Under the pieces are notes generated by a model, which worked only from the letters and a program-made list of their open reading frames with translations, was not told the DNA's origin and searched no databases. Positions 6,521 through 12,395 of a stretch of 12,395 bases of DNA are shown one piece after another (the first letter of the stretch is position 1; every line of letters starts with the position of its first letter). The translations under genes and the position numbers were made by a program. This DNA comes from DAOUMU01 sp034409055 (GTDB taxonomy: Bacteria > Chloroflexota > Anaerolineae > 4572-78 > J111), in NCBI GenBank assembly GCA_034409055.1, contig DAOUMU010000390.1, positions 1 to 12,395 of the forward strand, read 5' to 3'.

Positions 6521-6609
6521 CGCCGGACACCTGCACTTGTGCGCAGGTGCAAGTGTTGCCACATCCGGCGATTGTGCCTCATTATGGCCCGGATTTGGCA
6601 ATCCGGGCC
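6521..6609 (+). promoter_or_regulatory. Structured GC-rich leader with pseudoknot potential
   Basis: CGCCGGA (6521-6527) pairs with TCCGGCG (6564-6570). The enclosed 36 nt hold CACCTG, CACTTG, CAGGTG and CAAGTG in that order, so the first pairs with the third and the second with the fourth, the arrangement of an H-type pseudoknot. A second hairpin follows: GGCCCGGAT (6586-6594), a 6-nt loop, ATCCGGGCC (6601-6609). The structure ends 27 nt before the Shine-Dalgarno sequence in otherwise AT-rich DNA. No T-run follows, so it is not a simple terminator. It is a candidate cis-regulatory RNA; I do not recognise a known riboswitch class in it. Confidence 0.5.
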
Positions 6610-6636
6610 GAGCGTTTGTAAAAGTCAAAAATAATT

Positions 6637-6644
6637 AAGGAGGG
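6637..6644 (+). promoter_or_regulatory. Strong Shine-Dalgarno of the LPXTG gene
   Basis: AAGGAGGG lies 5 nt before the ATG at 6650 and fixes the start. It contrasts with the missing or weak sites of the divergent genes and suggests high translation. Confidence 0.75.
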
Positions 6645-6649
6645 TAGTC

Positions 6650-9421
6650 ATGAAGACAAAAAGACAGGTCAGCCTAGTTGTTCTGGCTCTATTTCTTGGT
6701 TTGTTGAGCAACCTGTGGGTTTTTGCCCAGGCCCAGGCCCAACAGGGCCGGATTGATGCCTTTACATACCTTATCCCTTACCCGACTAACCAACTTGACA
6801 ACCAGTTTGATGCTGCACACCTCAACAACAATCTGGATAACGCCAACATCGAAACAACGATCACCATTGCCGTACACAGGGATGACACGATTATTTACTA
6901 CGACCACTGGGAAAAGCGTGGCCTGGAAGCCGATCTGACCTCACCTACTCAGATTACCGGTATTGACCGAACCGTAATCTGGGGTGATGGCGACCCAAGC
7001 AACAATGGGGGCGTCACTATCCCTGGTGGTGACAGACTGAGCGCGGGGGACATCATCAACCTGTCAAATATTGTCATCCTGCCGCGTGATGAAAACCAAA
7101 TCTTCTTTGATGGTGGTGACGTGCTTACCGCCATCGGAGGCCCCATCGCCGTCACCCTGGCCGTATGGCCTGAGGGCCCGTGGACGAACTTTGGTGACAA
7201 TACCCCAGGTGTCTGGTTTGCAGGGGCGTGGGAGTTATATCCTACCAACCGCTGGGGCACCGGGTACGTTATCCCTATTGGCCAAAACGTGGATCGATGG
7301 GGAGCCACGAGAACTCCCCTTGGTGGTGACCCAAACCCTCCTGTCCCTTTCATTGATCCAAGTAGTAGTTTTACTATCGTTGGCCTCAACGTGCAAGCGG
7401 TGCAAGACGGAACCACCGTGAGCATTGATGTCGATGCGGATAATACTCCTGACATCAACCAGACGCTAGATTATGGTCAGCAAGCCACCGTGATACAGGG
7501 TGTAATGGCCGGAGCCACAGTGCAGGCTTCGGCTCCGGTGCAGGTTCATGTTTTTACGGGGGATCCTAATGAACCGGATGGCTATTACGAAGCGCGGGCT
7601 TATACGATGATCCCTCGTAGTGATTGGCAAAAGAGCTATCTGGCCCCCCGCACTTCCGACGGCGATTACTGGATTTATAACCCCCATGGCGCCCCTCTAG
7701 ATGTTACGGTGACAACGTTCGGCGGCGGCACCACCGTTATCAATGTTCCAGCCGGTGGTGCTGCCAGGTACCCTAACGCAGTTCCACCGGCCGGCCTTTC
7801 AAACGTGGCCACCGGGGCATATTTCACTGCACCTGAAGAGTTTTATGGTGTAGCGGCACTTGACGAAAGCTACGCCCAGGACTGGGGCTATGCTTTACTG
7901 CCAGAGCAATTCCTTACTTCCCAGGTACTGGTTGGCCTGGGCGTTGGCGACTACACTAACTTTCCTGATGGTCCCAGTACCGGCGCTAATAGGCAAGCCT
8001 CACAGGTTTACGTAACGGCCCTCAAGGACACAACGATCAGCGTGAGATATGTCGGCGGCCCTCCGGCGAACATTCCTGTCACCCGCCTGCAAGAAAGAGC
8101 TATTACCGATCCCAATGACTTTAACATGACCGGCTCATATCTTTCGACGACCGACGGAACCCCCTTCGTAGCCGTCTGGGGCCAGGACCAAACTGCCCTT
8201 GAAGGCAGCACCTCTATTGACGTGGGGACCGGCATCGTTCCATTGACCGCTATGGCTTTACAAAAAACCTTCCAACTGGTCAACGAGGCCGACTGCACCG
8301 GTTCCATCAGCCAGGGAGATACCCTTCAGTTTACGTTAGCGTATTTGAACAACGCTACCTACCAAATCGATAATGCCGTTGTTAAGGACTTGCTTCCGGC
8401 GGCTCTCACTTACGTACCAAATTCCATCCAGGTAAATGGCAGGGCCATCCCGGATGCAGAGGGAACCTCTCTCTTCCAGGCCGGAGGCTATGCCCTTAAC
8501 GCCCCCGATGTTCCTGTCACCACGGGCGGAACCGGTGTGCTTACCTTCGAGGCCATTGTGAACAATGCCGGGACGACGATTACCAACCAGGCCGAGGTAG
8601 CCTCAACCTATATTCATATACCGGATTCTGTTACCATTGTCGTGCCAACCGGGCCATTCAACTCTGTTCTGGAAGTTAAGAAAACCCTGATTTCTCCGGC
8701 CAGTGGTATCGCCCAGAGTGGGGAAGTGGTCACTTTCAGCCTGGCCATTACCAACACCGGCGGCAGCTTCACCGTGACCAAGCTGCCTCTGAAGAATAGT
8801 TTCGACGAGACTTACCTGACCTTCAACAGCGCCAGCCCGCCCCCAAATACACAGGCCGCAGGGGAAGTTAGCTGGGACGATCTGGTGGTTACCTTTGGCC
8901 GCAATTTGCCACCCGGTGATACCTTTAATCTAACCACCAGCTTCACAGTTAATGAAATAGCCAACGAAACCAGCACCACGGTTCGGGCCAATGTTTTGGG
9001 AGCAGTGCGGGACGATAATTGGCCGCCATTGGTTTGCTATAATGAGGCCGCTGTACGTCTTGCCCCACCCCCACCGCCACCGCCGACACCAACACCGCCA
9101 CCGCCGACACCGCCACCGCCGACACCAACACCGCCACCGCCAGACGAGCCACCACCTCCACCAGACGGCGGCGATGATGATGACGATGAGAACCCGACAC
9201 CAACACCTACTCCCACCCCAATACCTCCAACAGCTACAGCAGAGGCCACGCCGGTGGCCATGATTCCTCCTACGGAGACCCCTTCCGGCTTACCGGTAAG
9301 CATTTTGCCGGAAACCGGCACAATAACTACTTCAACCGGCAAAGCAGACATGAGTATCTTATTGTTACTGGTTTTGGGGGGGACAAGTGCGGTGATTTTC
9401 TATCGTTGGTTGAAACACTGA
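6650..9421 (+). CDS. Secreted DUF11 surface protein with C-terminal LPETG sortase signal
   Basis: This 923-aa exported protein has a signal peptide (MKTKRQ, hydrophobic core 8-25, likely cleaved near AQA 28-30). Residues about 35-535 are a beta-rich region. It includes VQAVQDGTTVSIDVDAD (248-264), AGATVQASAPVQVHVFTGD (287-305) and LPEQFLTSQVLVG (417-429), a layout like IgGFc-binding-type adhesin domains (moderate confidence). Two DUF11-like domains follow (about 535-667: ISQGDTLQFTLAYLNNA; about 673-802: IAQSGEVVTFSLAITNTGG). Then comes a Pro/Thr stalk (806-870) with a 12-residue repeat PPPPTPTPPPP(T/D) in tandem and a DDDDD patch (842-846). The C-terminus is a full sortase signal: LPETG (886-890), hydrophobic segment (901-918), basic tail RWLKH. 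Covalent attachment to the wall or a surface polymer is expected, but no sortase is in the window. The only cysteines are about C549 and C797. The sequence covering the last nine codons and stop is duplicated just downstream. Confidence 0.9.
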   Translation: MKTKRQVSLVVLALFLGLLSNLWVFAQAQAQQGRIDAFTYLIPYPTNQLDNQFDAAHLNNNLDNANIETTITIAVHRDDTIIYYDHWEKRGLEADLTSPTQITGIDRTVIWGDGDPSNNGGVTIPGGDRLSAGDIINLSNIVILPRDENQIFFDGGDVLTAIGGPIAVTLAVWPEGPWTNFGDNTPGVWFAGAWELYPTNRWGTGYVIPIGQNVDRWGATRTPLGGDPNPPVPFIDPSSSFTIVGLNVQAVQDGTTVSIDVDADNTPDINQTLDYGQQATVIQGVMAGATVQASAPVQVHVFTGDPNEPDGYYEARAYTMIPRSDWQKSYLAPRTSDGDYWIYNPHGAPLDVTVTTFGGGTTVINVPAGGAARYPNAVPPAGLSNVATGAYFTAPEEFYGVAALDESYAQDWGYALLPEQFLTSQVLVGLGVGDYTNFPDGPSTGANRQASQVYVTALKDTTISVRYVGGPPANIPVTRLQERAITDPNDFNMTGSYLSTTDGTPFVAVWGQDQTALEGSTSIDVGTGIVPLTAMALQKTFQLVNEADCTGSISQGDTLQFTLAYLNNATYQIDNAVVKDLLPAALTYVPNSIQVNGRAIPDAEGTSLFQAGGYALNAPDVPVTTGGTGVLTFEAIVNNAGTTITNQAEVASTYIHIPDSVTIVVPTGPFNSVLEVKKTLISPASGIAQSGEVVTFSLAITNTGGSFTVTKLPLKNSFDETYLTFNSASPPPNTQAAGEVSWDDLVVTFGRNLPPGDTFNLTTSFTVNEIANETSTTVRANVLGAVRDDNWPPLVCYNEAAVRLAPPPPPPPTPTPPPPTPPPPTPTPPPPDEPPPPPDGGDDDDDENPTPTPTPTPIPPTATAEATPVAMIPPTETPSGLPVSILPETGTITTSTGKADMSILLLLVLGGTSAVIFYRWLKH
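9074..9145 (+). repeat. 36-bp tandem repeat coding the Pro/Thr stalk
   Basis: Two nearly identical 36-bp units (9074-9109, 9110-9145) each encode PPPPTPTPPPP plus T or D. The stretch contains no T on the + strand and is prone to slippage, so stalk length may vary between strains. A simpler PT dipeptide run follows around 9195-9224. Confidence 0.7.
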
Positions 9422-9487
9422 AGCACTGATAATAATGAAGTGATTTTCTATCGTTGGTTGAAACACTGAAGCACTGATAATAATGAA
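9392..9487 (+). repeat. 48-bp perfect tandem duplication spanning the stop codon
   Basis: Copy 1 (9392-9439) covers the codons for VIFYRWLKH, the TGA stop (9419-9421) and 18 bp beyond. Copy 2 (9440-9487) is identical. The period is 16 codons, so the second copy is in frame with the first and would re-encode the same membrane tail and stop if the first stop were read through or lost. Identity of the copies points to a recent event. Confidence 0.9.
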
Positions 9488-9500
9488 GTCACTGAAAGCT

Positions 9501-9547
9501 TGGCAATCAATTGCCAGGCTAATAGCTCAAGCCGACTCAAGTCGGCT
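9501..9547 (+). terminator. Two short hairpins after the LPXTG gene
   Basis: TGGCAA-TCAA-TTGCCA (9501-9516) and AGCCGAC-TCAA-GTCGGCT (9530-9547) are perfect hairpins, both with a TCAA loop. They lie between the surface-protein gene and the IS element. Neither is followed by a T-run, so they may terminate weakly or protect the mRNA end. Confidence 0.4.
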
Positions 9548-9565
9548 CTATAAAACAGGTCACTA

Positions 9566-9593
9566 TACTGACCACGGTCATAAAGTAACATTT
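9566..9593 (+). repeat. IS630 left terminal inverted repeat
   Basis: It begins TACTGACCACGGTCATAAAG and is flanked outside by TA. It contains the transposase stop codon (9578-9580) and a small internal dyad TGACC-AC-GGTCA. Confidence 0.8.
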
Positions 9594-10612
9594 TCGAAGG
9601 TCTGGAATTTGAGGGTCAATAAGCTGGCCAGTTCTTGCTTATACATCCCATCGGTTTTAGCGATACAATCTACAATAGCTTGCTTAAAGTCCGTGAAGGT
9701 TTCGTAATACTCGGAGTAAAGACACTTTTTCTTGATAAACTTCCACAGCCGTTCAATCAGATTCAAATTGGGCGAATAAGGTGGCAAAAACAGAAGTTCA
9801 ATGCCCAAGGCCGTGGCCAAGTCCATCACGAAGCGACAACGCTGATAGCGGGCGTTGTCCATCACCAGGGTGATGGGTAAATCGGCAAACTCAACCGCTA
9901 TCTGGCACATCAGCTTGGCCACCGAGTAAGAATTGATGTAAGAGTCGTTAGTGAAGGTGACGACCTGTAAGGTGGTAGCGTGCAAAGCGCCCAAGACGTT
10001 GAAACGTTTGCGTCCACTGGAGGCTTGAATGAACTGGCGTACAAAGCACCACAGGAAACCGAGAAAAGGACGCATAACGAAATGAACCGCATCTACAAAG
10101 AGCACGTGACGTTTTCCTTGCCTGGCTTCTTCCAGGCGGGGCTCAAGTTGGTCTTCCAGAAAGGCTTTTTGCTCTTCCGGGTCAGCCTTAGCCGGAATGT
10201 GGCCCACTTTGAGCCGTTTCAGCCCCATGTTTTTGAGGAACTTGTCCACTTGAGTGGGGCTGCGCCGAAGGCCGGTCAGCTTTTCAATCCGCTGGACCGC
10301 TTCGTTGATGCTCTTGGCCGGACGAATTTCAAACTCGGCTTTCAATTGCTCACGATGCTCCTCCAGGGCACTTTTTGGACGATTGAAATTCAGCGCCTTC
10401 AGCGCTTCAAGACCGCCTGCCTGGTACATCCGCAAGTAGCCCCGCAAGGTCTTTTGACTGATACCCACGATGTGCCCAATTTCCTGGTGTTGGTAACCCA
10501 TGGCTTTCAAATACACCGCTTCCAGGCGCTGGCGAACTCTGGGATGGGGATGATAACGTCGCTCATAATGCAATTGTTTGACCACTTCCGAACTGAATTC
10601 AAGCTTGATCAT
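9578..10612 (-). CDS. IS630-family transposase (DD34E)
   Basis: The 344-aa transposase has an N-terminal helix-turn-helix region (about 25-70: RVRQRLEAVYLKAMGY, EIGHIVGISQKTLRGYLRMY), a second HTH/linker region (about 78-140) and an RNase-H-fold catalytic domain. The triad is D174 (LFVDAVHF), D252 (LVMDNARYQ) and E287 (LPPYSPNLNLIERLW). There are 34 residues between the second D and the E, the spacing typical of IS630. Length and motifs look complete with no frameshift, so the enzyme may be active. AGGAG (10620-10624) lies 7 nt before the ATG. The stop codon sits inside the left terminal repeat. It is transcribed opposite to both flanking genes. Confidence 0.95.
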   Translation of the reverse strand: MIKLEFSSEVVKQLHYERRYHPHPRVRQRLEAVYLKAMGYQHQEIGHIVGISQKTLRGYLRMYQAGGLEALKALNFNRPKSALEEHREQLKAEFEIRPAKSINEAVQRIEKLTGLRRSPTQVDKFLKNMGLKRLKVGHIPAKADPEEQKAFLEDQLEPRLEEARQGKRHVLFVDAVHFVMRPFLGFLWCFVRQFIQASSGRKRFNVLGALHATTLQVVTFTNDSYINSYSVAKLMCQIAVEFADLPITLVMDNARYQRCRFVMDLATALGIELLFLPPYSPNLNLIERLWKFIKKKCLYSEYYETFTDFKQAIVDCIAKTDGMYKQELASLLTLKFQTFENVTL

Positions 10613-10658
10613 TGTTGCGCTCCTGCTATTTTGTCAGAGGGTTAAGAGCGCAAGATTA

Positions 10659-10693
10659 TAGCAGCATCTAGCTCTTATGTCTACATGCTGCTA
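10659..10693. repeat. 9-bp stem-loop inside the IS right end
   Basis: TAGCAGCAT (10659-10667) pairs perfectly with ATGCTGCTA (10685-10693) across a 17-nt loop, between the transposase start and the right terminal repeat. It may be a subterminal transposase or regulator site, or part of the transposase leader. Confidence 0.4.
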
Positions 10694-10699
10694 CGATGT

Positions 10700-10727
10700 A
10701 AATGTTCTTTTATGACCGTGCTGAGTA
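10700..10727 (-). repeat. IS630 right terminal inverted repeat
   Basis: Read from the outside in it begins TACTCAGCACGGTCATAAAA and matches the left end at 24 of 28 positions. It is flanked outside by TA. Confidence 0.8.
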
Positions 10728-10733
10728 TAACTA

Positions 10734-10785
10734 GCTTTAGCCTGCTTTAGCTTTTAGCCTGGGGGTTTAGTTTAGCCCCAGGCTA
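10734..10785. repeat. TTTAGC-rich region with 10-bp hairpin
   Basis: TAGCCTGGGG (10755-10764) pairs perfectly with CCCCAGGCTA (10776-10785) around an 11-nt loop. TTTAG(C) is repeated about five times across and before the hairpin (10735-10775). It lies between the IS and the STAND gene. No T-run follows, so it is probably not a terminator; it could be a small dispersed repeat or a leader structure of the STAND mRNA. Confidence 0.5.
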
Positions 10786-10849
10786 TGTTCTACTACTACC
10801 ACCTTGCCAACCAATAGCCACACACATCCCCTGAGGCAAATATCGTTCT

Positions 10850-12280
10850 ATGTCACACAGAGATGACTTAAAGCGACAAATAGAGACGCACCGGCGCCGT
10901 TTGCAGAAACTTCGAGAGCAGAAAGCTTTACTGGGGATAGACACGCCACCCCATATCCTGATCGAAATCGAAGATATCGAAGTCGAAATCGAGGCGGGCC
11001 AGTTCTGCCTGGCCCGCCTGGAAGAAATCTCTCTGGCCAACCCCTACCGGGGTCTGGCTGCCTTTCGCGAACAGGATGCTCCCTTTTTCTTTGGCCGGGA
11101 AATATTCACGGCACAACTGGCCGAGAAGGTCAAGCAACAACCGCTGGTGGCCGTGCTCGGCCCCTCTGGCAGCGGCAAATCCTCCATCGTGTTTGCCGGG
11201 TTGGTGCCTCGCTTGCGGGAGGAAGGGGGCTGGTTGGTGGCCGACTTCAGGCCCAAGGACCGGCCGGTCCGTTCCCTGGCCGCGGCCCTGTTACCGCTGT
11301 TGGAGCCAGACAAAAGCGAAACCGAGCGGCTGGTGGAAATCCGCAAAATGAGCCAGGCCCTGGACCAGGGCGACCTGGAGCTGGGTGAGGTGGTCGTCCG
11401 CATCCTGGAGAAAAACCCCGAGGCCAACCGGTTGCTGCTGATCGCCGATCAATTTGAAGAGCTGTACACCCTCTGCCAGGAAGCGGAAACCCGCTTTCGT
11501 TTTCTCGATCTACTGCTCCAGGCCATCCCCCTGGCGGCTCCAGCCCCTGACTCAGCGGGTTCGCTGCATCTGGTCTGGACCCTGCGGGTCGACTTCCTGG
11601 GGCAGGCCCTGGCCTACCGGCCCCTGACCGACGCCCTGGGCGCGGCAGATGTCAAACTGGGACCGATGACCGCGGAGGAACTAAGGCAGGTCATCGAAAA
11701 ACCGGCGCAGAAGCAGGGAGTCAGTTTTGAAGCCGGGCTGGTAGAGCGTATTTTGGCCGACGTGGGCCGCGAGCCGGGCAATTTACCCCTGCTGGAGTTC
11801 GCTCTGACCGCCCTCTGGGAGCAGCAGATTAGGGGCGAACTGACCCACCAGGCATACGAGGCCATTGGCCAGGTCAAGGGAGCGCTCTCCGGGCACGCCG
11901 AGGCGGTCTTTGCCGGCCTGGGGGAGGCCGAGCAGGCCCAGGCCCGCCGCATCCTGGTGCAACTGGTCCACCCCGGTCAGGGCACCGAGGATACCCGCCG
12001 CCTGGCCCACCGGGACGAACTGAAAGAAATTGATTGGCCTCTAGTACAGCAGTTGGCCAGCCAGCGTCTGGTCGTAACCGACCGGGATCTGGAAGAACGA
12101 GAGACAGTCGAGATTATCCACGAAGCCCTGATTCGGAACTGGGCACAATTGCGACGTTGGATAAATGAAGATCGTCGCTTCCGGATCTGGCAAGAGCGAT
12201 TGCGGGCTGCTCTACGTCAGTGGCAGATCAGTGAGCAGGATGAGGGGGCGTTACTCCGTGGCGTACCCCTGGGCCGATGA
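10850..12280 (+). CDS. nSTAND1-type STAND ATPase lacking its C-terminal sensor
   Basis: The 476-aa protein has a charged coiled-coil front module (about 4-60, with LREQKALLGIDTPPHILIEIEDIEVEIE) that recurs at the N-terminus of STAND, TIR and WD40 proteins of Chloroflexi and cyanobacteria. The nSTAND1 NTPase follows: entry motif NPYRGLAAFREQDAPFFFGRE (64-84), Walker A GPSGSGKSS (104-112), Walker B LLLIADQFEEL (195-205), TLRVDFL (244-250), GNLPLLEFAL (310-319) and the winged-helix motif IIHEALIRNW (422-431). Members normally continue past ...EGALLRGxPL into a hinge and a long WD40 or TPR sensor; here the chain stops two residues later (GR, TGA). STAND proteins switch on ATP binding when the sensor meets a trigger, and many act in signalling or anti-phage defence. 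The start has only a distant GAGG (10833-10836); an in-frame stop at 10832 rules out extension. The DNA looks GC-richer than the preceding genes. Probably a truncated remnant, or the NTPase half of a split system. Confidence 0.85.
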   Translation: MSHRDDLKRQIETHRRRLQKLREQKALLGIDTPPHILIEIEDIEVEIEAGQFCLARLEEISLANPYRGLAAFREQDAPFFFGREIFTAQLAEKVKQQPLVAVLGPSGSGKSSIVFAGLVPRLREEGGWLVADFRPKDRPVRSLAAALLPLLEPDKSETERLVEIRKMSQALDQGDLELGEVVVRILEKNPEANRLLLIADQFEELYTLCQEAETRFRFLDLLLQAIPLAAPAPDSAGSLHLVWTLRVDFLGQALAYRPLTDALGAADVKLGPMTAEELRQVIEKPAQKQGVSFEAGLVERILADVGREPGNLPLLEFALTALWEQQIRGELTHQAYEAIGQVKGALSGHAEAVFAGLGEAEQAQARRILVQLVHPGQGTEDTRRLAHRDELKEIDWPLVQQLASQRLVVTDRDLEERETVEIIHEALIRNWAQLRRWINEDRRFRIWQERLRAALRQWQISEQDEGALLRGVPLGR

Positions 12281-12395
12281 AAATCAGTCCAATTCAGGTG
12301 ATTTCGCATCACAAAATTGATCCCATTTTTGTTCCGACCCCCTGTATACAAGAATATCCACCTTTGCCCAGCAAGTAGTTGTGAATTGAGCAGGT
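12281..12395. other. Unassigned sequence after the STAND gene
   Basis: This 115-bp end of the window shows no credible coding region. It is more AT-rich than the STAND gene and contains a small hairpin GTGAT-TTCGC-ATCAC (12298-12312). Its abrupt contrast with the conserved STAND sequence suggests the edge of an inserted or rearranged segment continuing beyond the window; no terminal repeat can be verified here. Confidence 0.3.

Larger units (their letters stand above)
9566..10727 (-). mobile_element. IS630-family insertion sequence, apparently intact
   Basis: The 1162-bp element is bounded by imperfect 28-bp terminal inverted repeats (9566-9593 and 10700-10727; 24 of 28 positions match, with CACGGTCATAAA shared). 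TA dinucleotides flank it at 9564-9565 and 10728-10729, the target duplication expected of the IS630/Tc1-mariner group. It holds a single full-length transposase gene. The pre-insertion site would read AGGTCAC-TA-ACTAGC. Confidence 0.85.

Noticed and set aside
6521..6609. c-di-GMP-I (GEMM) riboswitch or another known class
   Set aside because: The conserved unpaired motifs of classes I can recall are not present; only the pairing pattern is supported, so it is left unclassified.
6375..6638. Open frame of 87 codons in the intergenic region upstream of the LPXTG gene
   Set aside because: It runs through the inverted repeat and structured leader, has no Shine-Dalgarno sequence and no recognisable protein features.
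9037..9351. Gly/Val/Ser-rich antisense reading frame opposite the Pro/Thr stalk
   Set aside because: Produced by the CCN-rich repeat read backward; no ribosome binding site or family resemblance.
9558..9573. GGTCA-CTATAC-TGACC hairpin as a terminator
   Set aside because: It straddles the IS left border, so the pairing is partly created by the insertion, and no T-run follows.
9980..10645. 221-codon open frame opposite the transposase
   Set aside because: Lies over a transposase with a complete DD34E triad; no start signal and no family pattern.

Overview
The window looks like a piece of a Chloroflexota (Anaerolineae-type) chromosome. This is inferred from gene style only: large GT-C membrane proteins with extracytoplasmic beta-sandwich tails, a DUF11/LPXTG surface protein, a pentapeptide-repeat protein with the WRLV-type spacer, an nSTAND1 ATPase with the short 'GIDTPPHILIEIEDIE' front module, and an IS630 element. 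No rRNA or tRNA gene is present to confirm the taxonomy.

Layout. (1) 1-866, + strand: short upstream region with a perfect 19-bp palindrome, then a pentapeptide-repeat protein. (2) 6077-832, - strand: a cell-envelope glycosylation cluster of three genes: a DUF2723 GT-C protein, a membrane-anchored FecR-like protein, and a GT39/ArnT-like membrane glycosyltransferase. The last two genes are separated by only 3 nt and the final gene starts with TTG. The cluster ends convergently with the pentapeptide gene, overlapping it by 35 bp. (3) 6078-6649: a 572-bp divergent intergenic region, AT-rich and full of structure: a near-consensus and probably leaderless promoter for the DUF2723 gene, short direct repeats, a 138-bp nested inverted repeat, and a GC-rich structured leader before the next gene. 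(4) 6650-9421, + strand: a 923-aa secreted surface protein with signal peptide, an IgGFc-binding-like/beta-rich N-terminal half, two DUF11-like domains, a Pro/Thr stalk and a C-terminal LPETG sortase signal. Its last 30 bp plus 18 bp of downstream sequence are duplicated in tandem. (5) 9566-10727: an apparently intact IS630-family element, with 28-bp terminal inverted repeats and a TA target duplication. (6) 10850-12280, + strand: a STAND ATPase of the nSTAND1 family that stops just after its winged-helix region, where a WD40 or other sensor would normally follow. The sequence after it is unlike a STAND gene, so the gene looks truncated or rearranged.

How the genes may work together. The divergent pairing of a DUF2723 protein (relative of the TMEM260 protein O-mannosyltransferases) with a secreted protein carrying a Thr/Pro stalk and a sortase signal suggests, as inference, a module that makes and glycosylates a cell-surface protein. 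The FecR-like protein and second GT-C enzyme would be accessory factors. The STAND protein beyond the IS is a separate accessory unit of the kind linked to signalling or phage conflict. It has no recognisable effector inside the window.
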